A stretch of DNA of 64,000 nt from Valencia hispanica (taxonomy: Eukaryota > Chordata > Actinopteri > Cyprinodontiformes > Valenciidae): assembly GCA_963556495.2 (NCBI GenBank), contig OY747702.1:55221786-55285785 (forward strand), in the 5' to 3' direction. A program made the position numbers and the translations under genes. Below, piece by piece: positions 48,236 to 59,654 of this stretch (position 1 is the stretch's first letter; each line of letters begins with the position of its first letter). The notes beneath the pieces are model-generated. The model was not told the origin of the DNA, searched no databases, and saw nothing but the letters and a program-made list of their open reading frames with translations.

Positions 48236-49002
48236 ATTAATCATCTGCTTGTTCCAATGGCTTCTTCTGATCGCTTGCAACCCAAGATGTCTTTTGTTTG
48301 CCTTGCAAGGGCAGTCGATGGAATGCAGCTGTCTGACAGTTTAGGCAGACCAGTGAGGACGCCGTTACAGTAATCAATCCAACTAAAGATAAACAGATGA
48401 ATGAGTTTTTCTAGATCTTGTTGCGACATTCTTGGCACATCCATCCATTGATTTGCTTAATGCATTCACTTAGTGTTTGGATAGGTTTAAAGTCACCTGG
48501 TGACATAATGTAAAGCTGAGTGTCATCAGCATAGTTATGGTAACAAATCTTATTGATTGTTATAATCTGGGTTAGGGGGTATATGTAGATATTAAATCGG
48601 AGGGAGCCCAGGACGGAGCCCTGGGGCACCCCACATGTTATTTCAGTCTGTTCTGATGAAGAATTGCCTATAGACACAAAGAAGTTCCTGTTTTTTTAGG
48701 TAAGACTCAAACCAGCCAAGTACTGTACCAGAGAGTCCGACCCAGCTCTCTAGTCACTTCAGTAATATATTACGGTCAAAAGTCTCAAATGCTGCACTGA
48801 GGTCCAAAAGTACCGGCACTGTTGTTCTACCAGTCTGTATTTATATGGATGTCATTGAAAACTTTGACGAGGGCAGTCGCAGTGAGCACAAAAACCAGAC
48901 TGAAACATATCAAAATGGTTGGTCATTGTTAGGAAGCTATTTAAGTGCTAAAACACAGCTTTTTCAATAACCTTGCTGTTGAGCTTTGCTTCTGTCAGTG
49001 TG

Positions 49003-49140
49003 CCCCAGGGCAGGTGTGGCTACAGTGTAGCTCACCATCACCCGTGTGTGAATGTGTGCGTGAATGTAGTGTGAAGCGCTTTGGGGTCCTCTGGACTAGT
49101 TAAAGCGCAATACAAGTACACACCATTTACCATTTTACCA
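49003..49140 (+). repeat. SINE/LINE-derived repeat, copy 2, inserted in a LINE
   Basis: 'gtgccccagggcaggtgtgg', 'ctacagtgtagctc', 'gtgaagcgctttggggtcct' and 'caccatttaccattttacca' are the reverse complement of 22991-23120. Confidence 0.75.
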
Positions 49141-49290
49141 TGAATGGAAGATTAGAGATTGGCCTGTAGTTCTGCATTAACGTGTTGTCCAGGTTGTTTT
49201 TCTTTAGTAAGGGTTTAATAATTGCTTGGTTTTAAAGCCTGGGAAAAGACACCTGACAGGAGGGATGAGTTAACTATTTGAATCAAATTA

Positions 49291-50624
49291 CTTTAGTGAA
49301 AATAAATGACGACATTCAGAAAGTACTCTGCTGTTTGCCCCTACATTAACTCTCCGCAGCACAACGTTGCACCTGTGGCACACCGATGATTTGCATCTCA
49401 TTGGTTACACTGTACAAAAACAATAGCATGTGTGGCGCCGGGTTGACAACTTATCTGGCCCCGCTGAAACGGAAACAACATGCTCTGTCTCAGCTGTAAT
49501 CTTTGATCAGCTAAAACACTTTCTGTGATAAACATTGACGCGATCCCCATGGGCAATCACTCTATAGTGCTGGCATCATGGGAGGTAATGTATGCATAGA
49601 CGTGTTGAACTAGCCTGGGGCCCTCACACACACACATATAGGTAGATACAAACACACATATGATGTACACACAGTGAGATGAATTGCTACGCCACCTAGA
49701 ATAAATACATATCAGCTACAGTGAGCTGAGGCGCTTTGCACTTTCCTATTAATCCCCAGCATGGTGATTTATTGCAGTGTGCTCAAAAACAGCCATATAG
49801 TCCCCTGGAACAGGGGCCGGCCAGGAGAAATAGTGGAATTTAAGTCTAAAGCCCAGCAGCTGCCTCTCACTCTATGTGTTTAACGCTGAGGGAGAAAATA
49901 TCGGATGGTTAAGCAACAATATTTTGCGCAAAGAGGAATGAGGCTGTCGGATAATCTGTTCGTCATAATCCAAGTTTTTAAAATTGATGCCTTCCCAGAT
50001 GTCGCCGCTGTGGAGATTTGCATTTGCTGAGGTGAAAGGCATGGATGCTTAGCAATCAGTCGTGCACAGCAGAGTGACGCTAAAGGACCCTTCTGTAAGT
50101 TATTTTTATACAACACGCGCATGGCCATGCATATTCAGATCCAAGTGGTAACTCCATCCATTTGATTAATGCAAGTACCACTGAAAATCACAGGCTGGCC
50201 CTAAAGCTAGCAGTTATTCAAGAGCACCATCTAGTGGACACTTCCATGAAGGGGGATGCTCTTGTTCTGTGGTGGAAAGTTCAGATCTGGAGTATGCAGG
50301 ATTTTAAAGAACTGCTGGTCATGTAGAAACACCTCTCTGGAGCAGATGATATACAGTAGCTCTGAAAGGACATACAGTGCAAACCACATCTAATGGCTTC
50401 CTTGGCAAAGCACCTAAGATACAGAAAAAACAACCTCAAAATAAATTACAATTTTATTGCAGTAACATAAACGTAGTCAGAAATAATTAAAATATAAAAT
50501 TTGAGCACATTTAATCAGTGGGGAAAATCTCCTTTTCAAAAATATGGTTTAATTTTTATTATTTTTTTACATGAAAGCTGGAGGCACAATTATTGGTAAC
50601 TTTGCTTTCAACACTTTGTGGATG
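49291..50624. other. Intergenic; strongest candidate for conserved non-coding DNA
   Basis: 49840-50160 is repeat-free, mixed-composition sequence with octamer-like 'gatttgcatttgctgagg' and 'catgcatattcag'. CA-rich spot at 49626-49680. No splice-flanked exon seen. Confidence 0.35.
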
Positions 50625-50632
50625 CTCTGACC

Positions 50633-51506
50633 CAGAGGTCACGCTAGATATTTTAGTTTTCTATCGTTTTGACCAACGGGGGTTAAAATAATCTGGTCAT
50701 AATCTATTGTTATCCAACAATTTTTAGAATAACATTCAATAGTATTTATTTATTCATTTTAAATAACATTCATTCTGAACAAACTGAACAGAGAAGTACA
50801 TATAAAAAATAAAATTGCACTTAAAATACGAACAATTCACCTTCTGTGGGCCGAACTTCCTCCTGCTCCACACGGAACTGAAATACACAGCAATGTTTGC
50901 TTAGTCAAATAGCGGAATTGCTCCAGAGGTTATTGTCATGAGGTTTTGGATTATTGCCTCGGACAGATGATTTCTCATGGTGGTTTAGATGTTTTGTAGG
51001 CTGAATCCGCGCTCCGCTTTTAATCGAGACTAGAATTAGGCGTCACTTCAGCCAAAGTTTTGAAATAAGGGAACATTTCTCCAATTTAACTGATCAGAAG
51101 TCGGAAAGACTGAACGAGATTCCTCACCTACAAGCTATTGCTTCAGCAGGAGGAAATCCCGCAGCATGTGCACCGGTGGTTGGCACGACACCAGGCTCTT
51201 GGGAGCGACGCGCTCCAAAGTCTTAGTAACTCTTCGACATGCTGTCAGCTAGAGGTAATCGAGACACATGGAGTGCGGAGTCCAAGTCTGAGATTATGCT
51301 CAGATGCTCTCATGGGAATCTTTGTATTATTTTGATCGATTTAGTTACCTGTACTCTGTACGTAAAGTTGAAACTGTCTGCACATTTGCACCAAGTGGTC
51401 AGGGGTGTGAATACTAATCTGTCAAAATGGCAGATAACCTTCAGATTTTTTCGTCACCGTTCTAAAAAAAAACTGTCGTATATGGAAAATATTCGGTTAA
51501 CCCCTA
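50633..51506 (+). mobile_element. CAGAGGTC-ended hAT-like MITE, copy 3, with perfect 8-bp target duplication
   Basis: The left end is cagaggtcacgctaga; the right end ggttaacccct has lost part of the terminal gcgaccc. CTCTGACC flanks both sides (50625-50632, 51507-51514). Homologous to 21254-21923 over its length. No transposase. Confidence 0.85.
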
Positions 51507-51707
51507 CTCTGACCTATAAGACAGGAATTTTCACAAGGTTGGAGCAAACAGAGAGAGGGACCTTTAACCTTTCCTCTCTGTATAATCGTCCAGAGTCCTG
51601 GGTCGTCTATTATGCTCTTTTTCTCTCTCTCTCCACTGATTAAAATCTGCATGAAGTTTCTCAGTTTGTAATTATTCTTCTACAATAAAGAGATGAATTT
51701 ATTTTAA

Positions 51708-52150
51708 AGGGGGCATATGCCTGTTTTCCAACAAGAAATAAGTTTATGGTCTGTACAAAACTTTTGAATGAAGTTCTTTGCACAAAATCACTCTCACATT
51801 AAGCAGTCCCACCGGCTCAATTCTTGACTATTTCAGTCCCTTTCGGAATGAGCCGTTTATTTTATATAAAAAAAAGAAAAAGAATGAGCCGTTTAGGGGG
51901 TTCTGACCTTGCCCACTCATCTTGTTACTTGGCTGCAGGTTTGCCACAGGAGAATCATATGGAATTTGAATTGGTGGGCGGGGCTTGACAGATGAGGGGC
52001 GGGGTTTGACAGGTGAAACGTTATATTCAAATTCCACTTACTCACTTGATGTCACAATAAGACACTTTTTCAAACGACATGTTGAAGCACAAGATTTCTG
52101 ATAGCAAAAAGTTGCACAAAAAAAGCATGGTTTTGCATAGTAGGCCCCCT
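51708..52150. mobile_element. TTAA-flanked MITE (piggyBac-like), 443 bp
   Basis: Ends AGGGGGCATATGC and inverted TAGGCCCCCT, flanked by TTAA (51704-51707, 52151-52154). The segment 'gaatgagccgttta' occurs twice (~51847, ~51882), and 'ggggcttgacag' / 'ggggtttgacag' is a near direct repeat (~51976, ~51999). No ORF. Confidence 0.8.
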
Positions 52151-52384
52151 TTAAGGCTTCACCATAGAATAACATTTTCATTCAAGTCTGAATGAAACTT
52201 GTCCTCATAAATATATCATATGATACAGTGCCGCAACTTTTTTCTTACTGTCCCAGAACCAGCTCTTTGAAAACGTTACTACTGCATGTTTTAAAGAGAT
52301 TCACGTGTAAACAGATGTGTCATAAAATCTCTCTTTTGTTTAAAGACTATAAACAAAAAACAACAAACAGTTTCCAAGGAACAA

Positions 52385-53174
52385 TTTCAAGTTTTTAACC
52401 AGTTTAATTGTGAATTTAACAGTTACAAGACAGCACTTAGAAAACTCACACGAGGATCAGAGCACCTCTTTACACCAATGACATAAGGGACACTTTGAAA
52501 CTCGAAAGCTACAAAGAAAATAAGGCCACTCCACTTTTACCGGTATCGTTCATCTGGAAGGAGACGGCGGCTGACAGACGGAACAGTGCGAACTAAAAGC
52601 TCCACACATCTCACACGTCCACAGTGGAAAGACAAGTAGACACACTTTAGAGTTGGTGGGAATTAAAGCAAAATGCTCTGGAATTTTCAGCAGTTTTCTA
52701 GTAAACCGTTTTGACAACATAATTTACAGCTAAAATTCTGACAGTATGATTCACAGATATCCCCGTTTCACCCCAGTCTCTCCAAGTTCTAATTTAACAC
52801 AATTTCTCATCATTGCTCCCCTAAATGAAACTGAATACTCTGATTAAGATGGTTCAACACTGTCTTTCCATTACAGCAGATTACCAGTTGGAATTGTTAC
52901 AGAGGAACAGTGGATGGCGCTGTGAGGCTACATTTGCAAAGAAAGCCCCCTCCCTTCACTCACATTAAACCCATGAGGCCACCTACTGTGTGACTTACTT
53001 ATTTTGTCATTTTCTCTCCTCTTTACCTCCACACACTCCTCATTATGCCTTCACGCCCAGCCCCCTCCTCCTCCTGCAGACATTGTGCTGGTCCTCCAAG
53101 TTTCTGCATCCCATCCATCTTCTCTCCCCACACTACTAACCCCTACCGCCACCTCCACAGTTCTGCCCCGTCCT
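52385..53174 (-). other. qdpr: Probable 3' UTR of QDPR
   Basis: Lies directly after the QDPR stop codon. The first good polyadenylation-type hexamer on the minus strand is ATTAAA (plus 52403-52408), suggesting a UTR of ~790 nt. The end point is inferred. The stretch is free of recognised repeats, in contrast to its surroundings. Confidence 0.4.
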
Positions 53175-53277
53175 CTACTGAGCGGCCACAGCCTGAGTTT
53201 CTCCTCCGGAGGTCAGAAGCTGCATCAGGCTTCCCGAAGCGGGTCGGTTCTCCCCTGTGGCCCAGCCAAAGAACATT
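53175..53277 (-). CDS. qdpr: QDPR (dihydropteridine reductase), last coding exon
   Basis: Encodes the C-terminal end of quinoid dihydropteridine reductase, the cytosolic NADH-dependent short-chain dehydrogenase that regenerates tetrahydrobiopterin for aromatic amino-acid hydroxylases. On the minus strand a strong acceptor (poly-T then cttctgcag) precedes the exon. The first base completes the Glu codon split by the previous exon. The exon reads MFFGWATGENRPASGSL, then MQLLTSGGETQ, and stops at TAG (53175-53177). The motif GENRP-SGSL-Q--T--G-T aligns with the vertebrate QDPR C-terminus. The final residues (VAAQ) differ from the mammalian end and are normally variable. Phase, length (103 nt) and order agree with the two exons upstream. 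Confidence 0.93.
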
Positions 53278-53952
53278 CTGCAGAAGAAAAAAAAAACGGT
53301 TTACTGGAGCAATGAAAGCAACAATTACTATCAGACGTCCTCCTTTCAACACGTAGGAAAATATGGAACTTTGCATGTCAAACACGACATTTCTGGAAGG
53401 TTTGGGAACAAACGTTTTCAGGCAGCGCCCAAGCAAATTTCCATAAACATCTACATGAATCTAGCTTCATTAGAGCCAACTGTACTCAAATTTCTTACAC
53501 AGTTGGTACTGATGAACTGCTTACATTAGTGATTTTGAACATATTTGTATTATTTAGCGAGAGACGCACAGAAATCTGCTGGTGACCAGGATCTGGTCAT
53601 TTTACCCTTGACTGGTGTCGATTGGTGACCAGCCAGTCAGAAACTAAAAATCTGATTTTCCTGCATGATCAGTGAATGCACTCCAAGTAAGCACAACTGG
53701 ATCACACTGGCAAACAGTTACTGAGAGGAGAATGCTCAGCTAGGTGTTTTCAGCATCAGTGTGGTGTTTAAAAATTAACCTGGAGGAAGGGAAAAAAGCT
53801 GTTAGAAGCTCCTAGAAGGAAACATAAGGCATGTTGGTTGTTCATTCAGGCTGAAACAGCAGGGGGATAGATTTCAGCAGACAACAGGAAGAAGAACATA
53901 TTACAGCAAAGTTGTTTTTATACTTTTTTTAAGTCCAATGCCATGTCCTGGA

Positions 53953-54815
53953 TAGGGGTGTAAGGGTACAAAAAAATAAAAAATAAAATAAGTTTGGTAC
54001 ATTTTCTGTACACTTAAATCAAGAAATAAAAATACAAAAAGGTGCATATGACTTTTAAAAACTTTGATCAGCATTAAATAATTTTCCCCCTTAATTCCTT
54101 CATTTGAAATCCTGATTTGATTGTTTTTTTTCAAATCAATAGAGAAATAGTACAAGCAAACATAGCCAGAGTAGAAAACAATATACTTGAAAACAGTCAG
54201 TGGTAATTATTTGGAAATGTTTAAATAGTACTTTAATTATCAAAGCAACTCAAGTGATTTAAGCATGTTTTATTCTCAAACATTGTTAAACCACTTGAGT
54301 TGCTTTGATAATTAAACAGCCTAGTCTCCTAGCTGGTATTTGAATTTAGCATGGGCAGCTGTTGGGAAAATCCCTTCTCATCAACGGAGATTCCTCCGAC
54401 TTGCATTTTATCTAAAATAAGGAGTTTGGGCTGATTGGATGCTACTGGTAGCCATGCAAATATCAGCTGTTTTTTCTCTAGTATCAGTGATGTTTACATT
54501 CAGCTTGACATTGTTTCAGATCAATGCAGAGCGGGATATGGACCCTATTGCTGTTGAAAGATCGGGTCTATCTTTCTATTTCTACTGTAGCTGCATGAGA
54601 AACCATTAATGTTCCCAAATAGCAGAGTTTAGTGATAGCTGGGAGTTCCTTTTGTTTTGGTGTCTTTTTTTAAAGGTGTACGGCGCTCTGAGTTCGGCAC
54701 TAAACATTCTGCATGTGTTCAGGTAGAAAGCAGGTGTATTTGTTTGGTACACAAGCATACCGAACTGACAGGCCCGTACCAAAAAAATCCAAATACATGT
54801 ACTGTTAGACCCATA
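53953..54815 (+). mobile_element. TAGGGGTGTAA-ended hAT-like MITE, copy 3, perfect 8-bp target duplication
   Basis: Ends TAGGGGTGTAAGGGTA and inverted TACTGTTAGACCCATA. The 8-bp direct repeat GTCCTGGA is at 53945-53952 and 54816-54823. It lies within the last QDPR intron. It contains an extra near-perfect palindrome at 54232-54315. No transposase ORF is present. Confidence 0.9.
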
Positions 54816-54823
54816 GTCCTGGA

Positions 54824-56019
54824 AGACGCTGGATTAAAAAACAAATGTTGGAAACTTCACATTTAACCTGATGTTACTGAATACACTCAGGGGACTGACT
54901 AGTCATGTTAAAGAAATGCAAAAGACAGTTTAAAATTCCTCTGCAATCATGTCTTTGTTTAGAATGGTAAAATTCTGTTGTACTGCAGAGCAGTAAAACA
55001 CAAACAGCTCTCACACACAGGCTGCGACATCTAATTTGAGCCTAATATAATCATTGATCGATCATTAAAGACAGGTAGTACCTTTATAGTTCCAACATGA
55101 TTTAAATTATCATATAAACAGCAAATCAGGCCTTCATCCTCTCAAATACACTGGAAAAGGCCATTACTTGTTTTGAAATAAAATAAAATTCCTTATTTTT
55201 GTAGTAATGCAAAAGAAAAAAAGTCCGAGAGCTATAGTCTGTAATCTTTAGTATAGATAGTATAGACATCTGTCCCATAAGATAAAATAATTTTACTGTA
55301 TTTATATATTTTTCATAAAGAGAAACAGCTCTTAAACTACCTTCTCAAATGGTGTTAAACAAATAACTGCTATCAGGTTTTACAGATGAAATGTGACCAG
55401 AAGCAACAACAGATCAACACTTTCCTCCGTCATTTCCGGTCATGTGAATCGGCTCTATTTTGACTCTGCAGAGACCGTTATCCGTTTCCTCAGCGATTAT
55501 CTAAGTGAATCCAATCCCATCTAATCTGACCCCCCAAACCACACGTGACATGTAGTTAGAATAGTGTCCAATTTACTAATAATCACAATCTTAATGAAAA
55601 CTGGGGTGAATCCTGGACTCAAAAGGTTTATTTTTTCCGTTCCCTCTAACAGCTTCACACTAAGGTTTTACTCCCTCCAATGCTAACACTCAAGTTTAGG
55701 ATTCAATCAACAGAGAGATGATGAAATTCATAAGAACGTTGCTCTCAGTTGCTGTAAACAAACAGGAGGGAATTAGATTCTGATTTTAAATGCATCCTGA
55801 TAAAATTATGTTGGGATGTTCTGCTTCAGATATAACATTACAGACTGATTCGCTTAGAGTTATTTGTTGGGATTTATTATTCCACAGAGTCAAATATGAC
55901 TCAGTTTCCATTATAAAAGACACTTGCATTAATAGATGATGTGCAATCTGTTTTGTAACAGCACAACAGGGTCCTTATGATGGATGTTTGTTTACAATTT
56001 CTTACAAGGCACATACCGA
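54824..56019. other. QDPR intron sequence
   Basis: AT-rich; no exon or repeat recognised. Confidence 0.4.
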
Positions 56020-56450
56020 ACTGTGAGAAAGTATTTGGCTCTCTTTAAAAAACAAAAAACCCAACACAAATATAACCTGATCAGATATAAAAAAATCTAA
56101 TTAAGGGAAAAAGCTATTCAAACCAACCTGGGCTCTATGTGAAAAAAAATTATGTCACCCCTGATGAAATCCTGAATTAACTGTAACCAACTTATTTTGG
56201 AAGGATAAATAATTTCACCTGGTCAGACCTGCAGAATTGAGAGATCATCTAAATAGAACTTCAATATTAAGAAGGCTAAAAGATCTCAAGAAGTAACATC
56301 ATGCCCTGATCAGTCATTAACATCAGTCATTGTGAAAATAGCTGTAGTGAACCGAAGTGCAAGCCACCATCGCAAAAAATAGAGAGAAAACATAGAGCAG
56401 TGGTGAACATTCCCGGGGGTATTTTGACGATTCACCAACTAGGCACCGTG
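56020..56450 (+). pseudogene. Tc1-like remnant in QDPR intron
   Basis: 'gtgagaaagtatttggctct' resembles a Tc1-type TIR. 'ctgatgaaatcctgaattaa' and 'aaaagatctcaagaagtaac' then 'atcatgcc' match the 5' leader before a transposase start, and 'gagcagtggtgaacattccc' matches the linker after the first HTH. The HTH codons between are deleted and the rest is gone. Confidence 0.55.
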
Positions 56451-56626
56451 CAACGCGTTTTTTTTTTGCTTTGTTTTTGTAAACAGGTTTTTCAAAATCA
56501 CCAGTCCACCCTGTTTTCATCCACACAGAAACTCAGAAAACAGCCCAAAACGCAATTTTTTACGAGTATGGGACGTGCATAAAGCCTCCACACGAGGTCA
56601 GTCGTAAACACAACTAGAAAGCAAGT

Positions 56627-57048
56627 AGGGCTGGGGAATTTATTGATTATATCACTATATCAAATTTTTCTATTTATGAAGATTGAATTATGGGAATATT
56701 GAGAACATCCAAAAATGCACCTCTTGGGTTTCTATTGTTTAAAGTAATGTCAGCCCGCCGTTTTACAGCCATTGACTGTGTAGAAGATGGACGGAACATC
56801 CGTATCATGAACCACGAAGCGTGGCGAACCACGAAGCGTGAGTCACATGTTGCGTTTCGACAAAGTTGAACTTCTTTGTGTCACATTGGATTATAAAACC
56901 AGTAACCTACAAGATGAACATATAACCTGGCATTGTTGTTCTGTATGAAACGTTTAGGGTTATAGGTCAGGTCAGAGGTTGGGCTAATGCGTCAGTATTT
57001 TCGCCGTTATATGAATACATGAGGGTGAACCATTCACTCTAGAACCCG

Positions 57049-57079
<31 letters not shown>

Positions 57080-57122
57080 ACATACACACAAACACACAAT
57101 TATTGAATTATCATCCAGCCCT
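56627..57122. repeat. GGGCTGGG-ended element, copy 2
   Basis: Begins tagggctgggga and ends tcatccagcccta (inverted). Shares the gcacctcttgggttt block with 38485-38530. Contains a 15-bp-scale tandem 'aaccacgaagcgtg' (56811-56841) and a (TATC)n tract at 57049-57079. Confidence 0.55.
57049..57079. repeat. (TATC)n microsatellite
   Basis: About 7 tatc units. Confidence 0.9.
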
Positions 57123-58326
57123 AGCGCAGACATCGTCTCGTCACTGTAAGCTCACTTGGGTTTTAAAGACAGAAAATGAAATCATTTGAAATTTTCTTTC
57201 AAAGTTACTCAGGTTATTTTTGTCTGACATTAAAATTGACTTAATTTGAAACGCGCAAAAGGTAAAGAAAATGAAATGACAGAAGAAATCTGTAAGGGGT
57301 CCAAGACTTTTTTCCAAATATTTGATCTAACTCAGATATGTATGTCATATTGTGCATAACAGAAATATTTTGAGGTGTGTTTGGGTCGCTGTTGTTCTCA
57401 GACAGTGGAAAATGTTTTAGATCTAAAGCATCAAAGCCAAGTGCAAAAATCAAAACAATGTCCCAAAGTCTTAGAGAACCTCTGGGACGGACGCTGAACA
57501 AGCAGAAAGAAATTACATTTCTCTGCCCACAGCTGCCCTGATGCAACACAATATGAATCAGACACATGAGGCCGTGTTTGAGCTGTCAGCAGCGGAGGAA
57601 GCCGAGATCAAAGCCATGCAAAGAAGCCAAGCTGCACCTGAATAATATCTTAGGTTTAAAGATGGATGTTTTGTTCTCCGATTCAAAAGAAGAAGAAAAA
57701 AAAAGAAATCTTCTGTCTAGGTCAAATGAAGTCTGCTCTTTTCATCTTAGTCTGATCATGCAGGTTATGTTCTAATTAATGAAAATCAATGGTGATATTA
57801 CTCAAAAAGAACTTTATATTCTGAAGTCAAACAAACATCCAATACAGGAGAACGTTTGAAGTCAAGGTAACATGCAGGATGTAAAGACGGAAGGTAACTC
57901 TGGAGTGAAAATTTAACTGTTTTACTGATGCTTCACAAATACATAAGAGATTAATCTTTAATTGACACCAAATAGAGCAACACTGAAGCTAATCAACTGT
58001 TAATGAAGACAAAATAAATAAAATAAAAATACACGTCAACCATAAAGCATGTTGCATTAACTTAATTCAGGAAATCAGAGATTTTTTTCTTCAAATTATC
58101 TTGTTAATTTAGAAAAACAGAGATTTTTTCTCCTTTAAATTATCTCCGAACTTCAGAAAAACAGATTTTTGTTTTCTTAAATTATCTAATTAATTTAGAA
58201 AAACAGAGCCTTTCTTGTTAATTCAGGAAAAACAGCTTTTCTTTTTCCCGCCTCAAGTGAATGCAATACGCTTCTGTAAAATACATTTACACACACAACA
58301 AATTCAAGCCTCCCTTCGGTACCTAC
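57123..58326. other. QDPR intron sequence
   Basis: Repeated 'cagaaaaacaga' / 'aatttagaaaaacagagatt' motif spaced by ~50 bp at 58075-58240, a short degenerate tandem. No exon between 57123 and 58326. Confidence 0.4.
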
Positions 58327-58410
58327 TCTGCAATGTATTCCAGCGGCGTCCATGAGCTGTAGTCTGCGTCAGGCATGAACTTCCTGTTCATCGGTGTATC
58401 CAAGGTAACG
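58327..58410 (-). CDS. qdpr: QDPR, penultimate coding exon
   Basis: 84 nt on the minus strand between acceptor ggcag and donor gtaggt. The first C completes a Pro codon from the upstream exon. The exon then reads [20 protein letters not shown] followed by TPLEYIAE, the Glu being split with the last exon. [10 protein letters not shown] and the SSWTPLE block are near-identical to vertebrate QDPR and form the segment after the active site that closes over cofactor and substrate in SDR folds. No stop or frameshift. Confidence 0.95.
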
Positions 58411-59654
58411 CTGCCAAATGAAGCCAGATAACAGTCAGGGTGAGGGGCTGCATCAGAGCAGCAGAGAGGAAACAGCGCTGACAGCATCTCCACACATAAA
58501 TATCATACACTGTTCTGAAGTGTCAGGATCTAAAGTCTGTCTCCAAGTCAGCGGTGTGTGTGTATGTGTGTGTATGTGTATGAGGTGCATAAGTCTACAG
58601 GGCATGTTTTACAGGGAGGTTAGGGTAGAGGTGTTCAGCTTTCCTAGCCATGTTTCTATAACATCAGCTGAGTAAATATGCAAAGGCTTCAAACAGGGAG
58701 GGAATTAAATAAATGAAACAATGGAATTTAGCTCTTGGTCCACTGAGAGAGATGAAACTGGGATTAAAAACAACCATGTCGGACGAGGTATTGTCAAAGT
58801 TTCAACACTTTCGAAGGATTCTAGAATATAAAAGTCAACCAATATAAAATGAGGGCACAGTGATGTTGAATCAAAAAAAAAAGGACTGCAGAAGAAATGC
58901 AAGTCATAACTAATGCTAAACAGATGTGACCAAATGCTGCAGAGGGAGCCTGTGTAGCCGCAGGGTGGGAGAAGAAAATATAACCAAAGAGAGAGCAGGA
59001 ACGAGATCCACCCCTGAAACGACTCTTCACATGATTAGGTTAAAATAAAAAGTACCGGGACAATCTGTGTTCCTCATTCATCAACAGCGGATCATTTGTG
59101 TACGGTATTCAGATTCGTGAGGTGATATTAGCATCCTTAATTATCTTTTCTCGTCTCATCTTCACACTTCAACATCCAACATAAAGACTAAGTGGCACGG
59201 CTTATTTTCCTGCACACCCGGAACAGCTGTGTCCCCCTGAAAAAAAAACTGGCCAAAAATGACTGGGGTGACACAAATAGGTATAGAAACTGTCAACCAT
59301 AAAAACAGACCATTAGGCAATCAAACAGCCTTAATGATGACATGGAAATATAATTAACATCTTAAAAGGAAACATTTATGGATTTGTGGTTACGTATGGC
59401 TGCATATTATTCTGCAGCATCACATAAATAATTAATAGCAGTGCCACTGTAAGATTTAACATCCACAGATTATTTTTGGGGTAATTCTTTCTTTTTAGCT
59501 TTCTCCATCTGTTATCTGTGCAGACATATTTCAAAAAAAAGAACCTTTCTGGCTTGAATTAAGCCACAGGAGCGGTCCAAGTCTAACAGTCAAAGTTTAG
59601 TTGAGGAATTTGCATTTTTGAAGTTGGTTCTGAAATTTTTATTTTAGTACTCAC
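58411..59654. other. QDPR intron
   Basis: 1.24 kb. GT-rich tract at ~58554-58582. No nested gene or TE recognised. Confidence 0.45.

Larger units (their letters stand above)
47405..49290 (-). mobile_element. L2/CR1-like LINE split by two later insertions
   Basis: LINE parts are 47405-47555 (3' UTR), 48236-49002 and 49141-49290. On the minus strand 48411-48677 gives motif B ([10 protein letters not shown]) and an intact YADD motif ([10 protein letters not shown]), then [16 protein letters not shown]. 48241-48444 continues with EKLIHLFIFSWIDYCNGVL. The upstream motif A region is visible at ~48760-48830 in broken frames. The 3' end matches the CCTTG-tail family. Confidence 0.8.
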
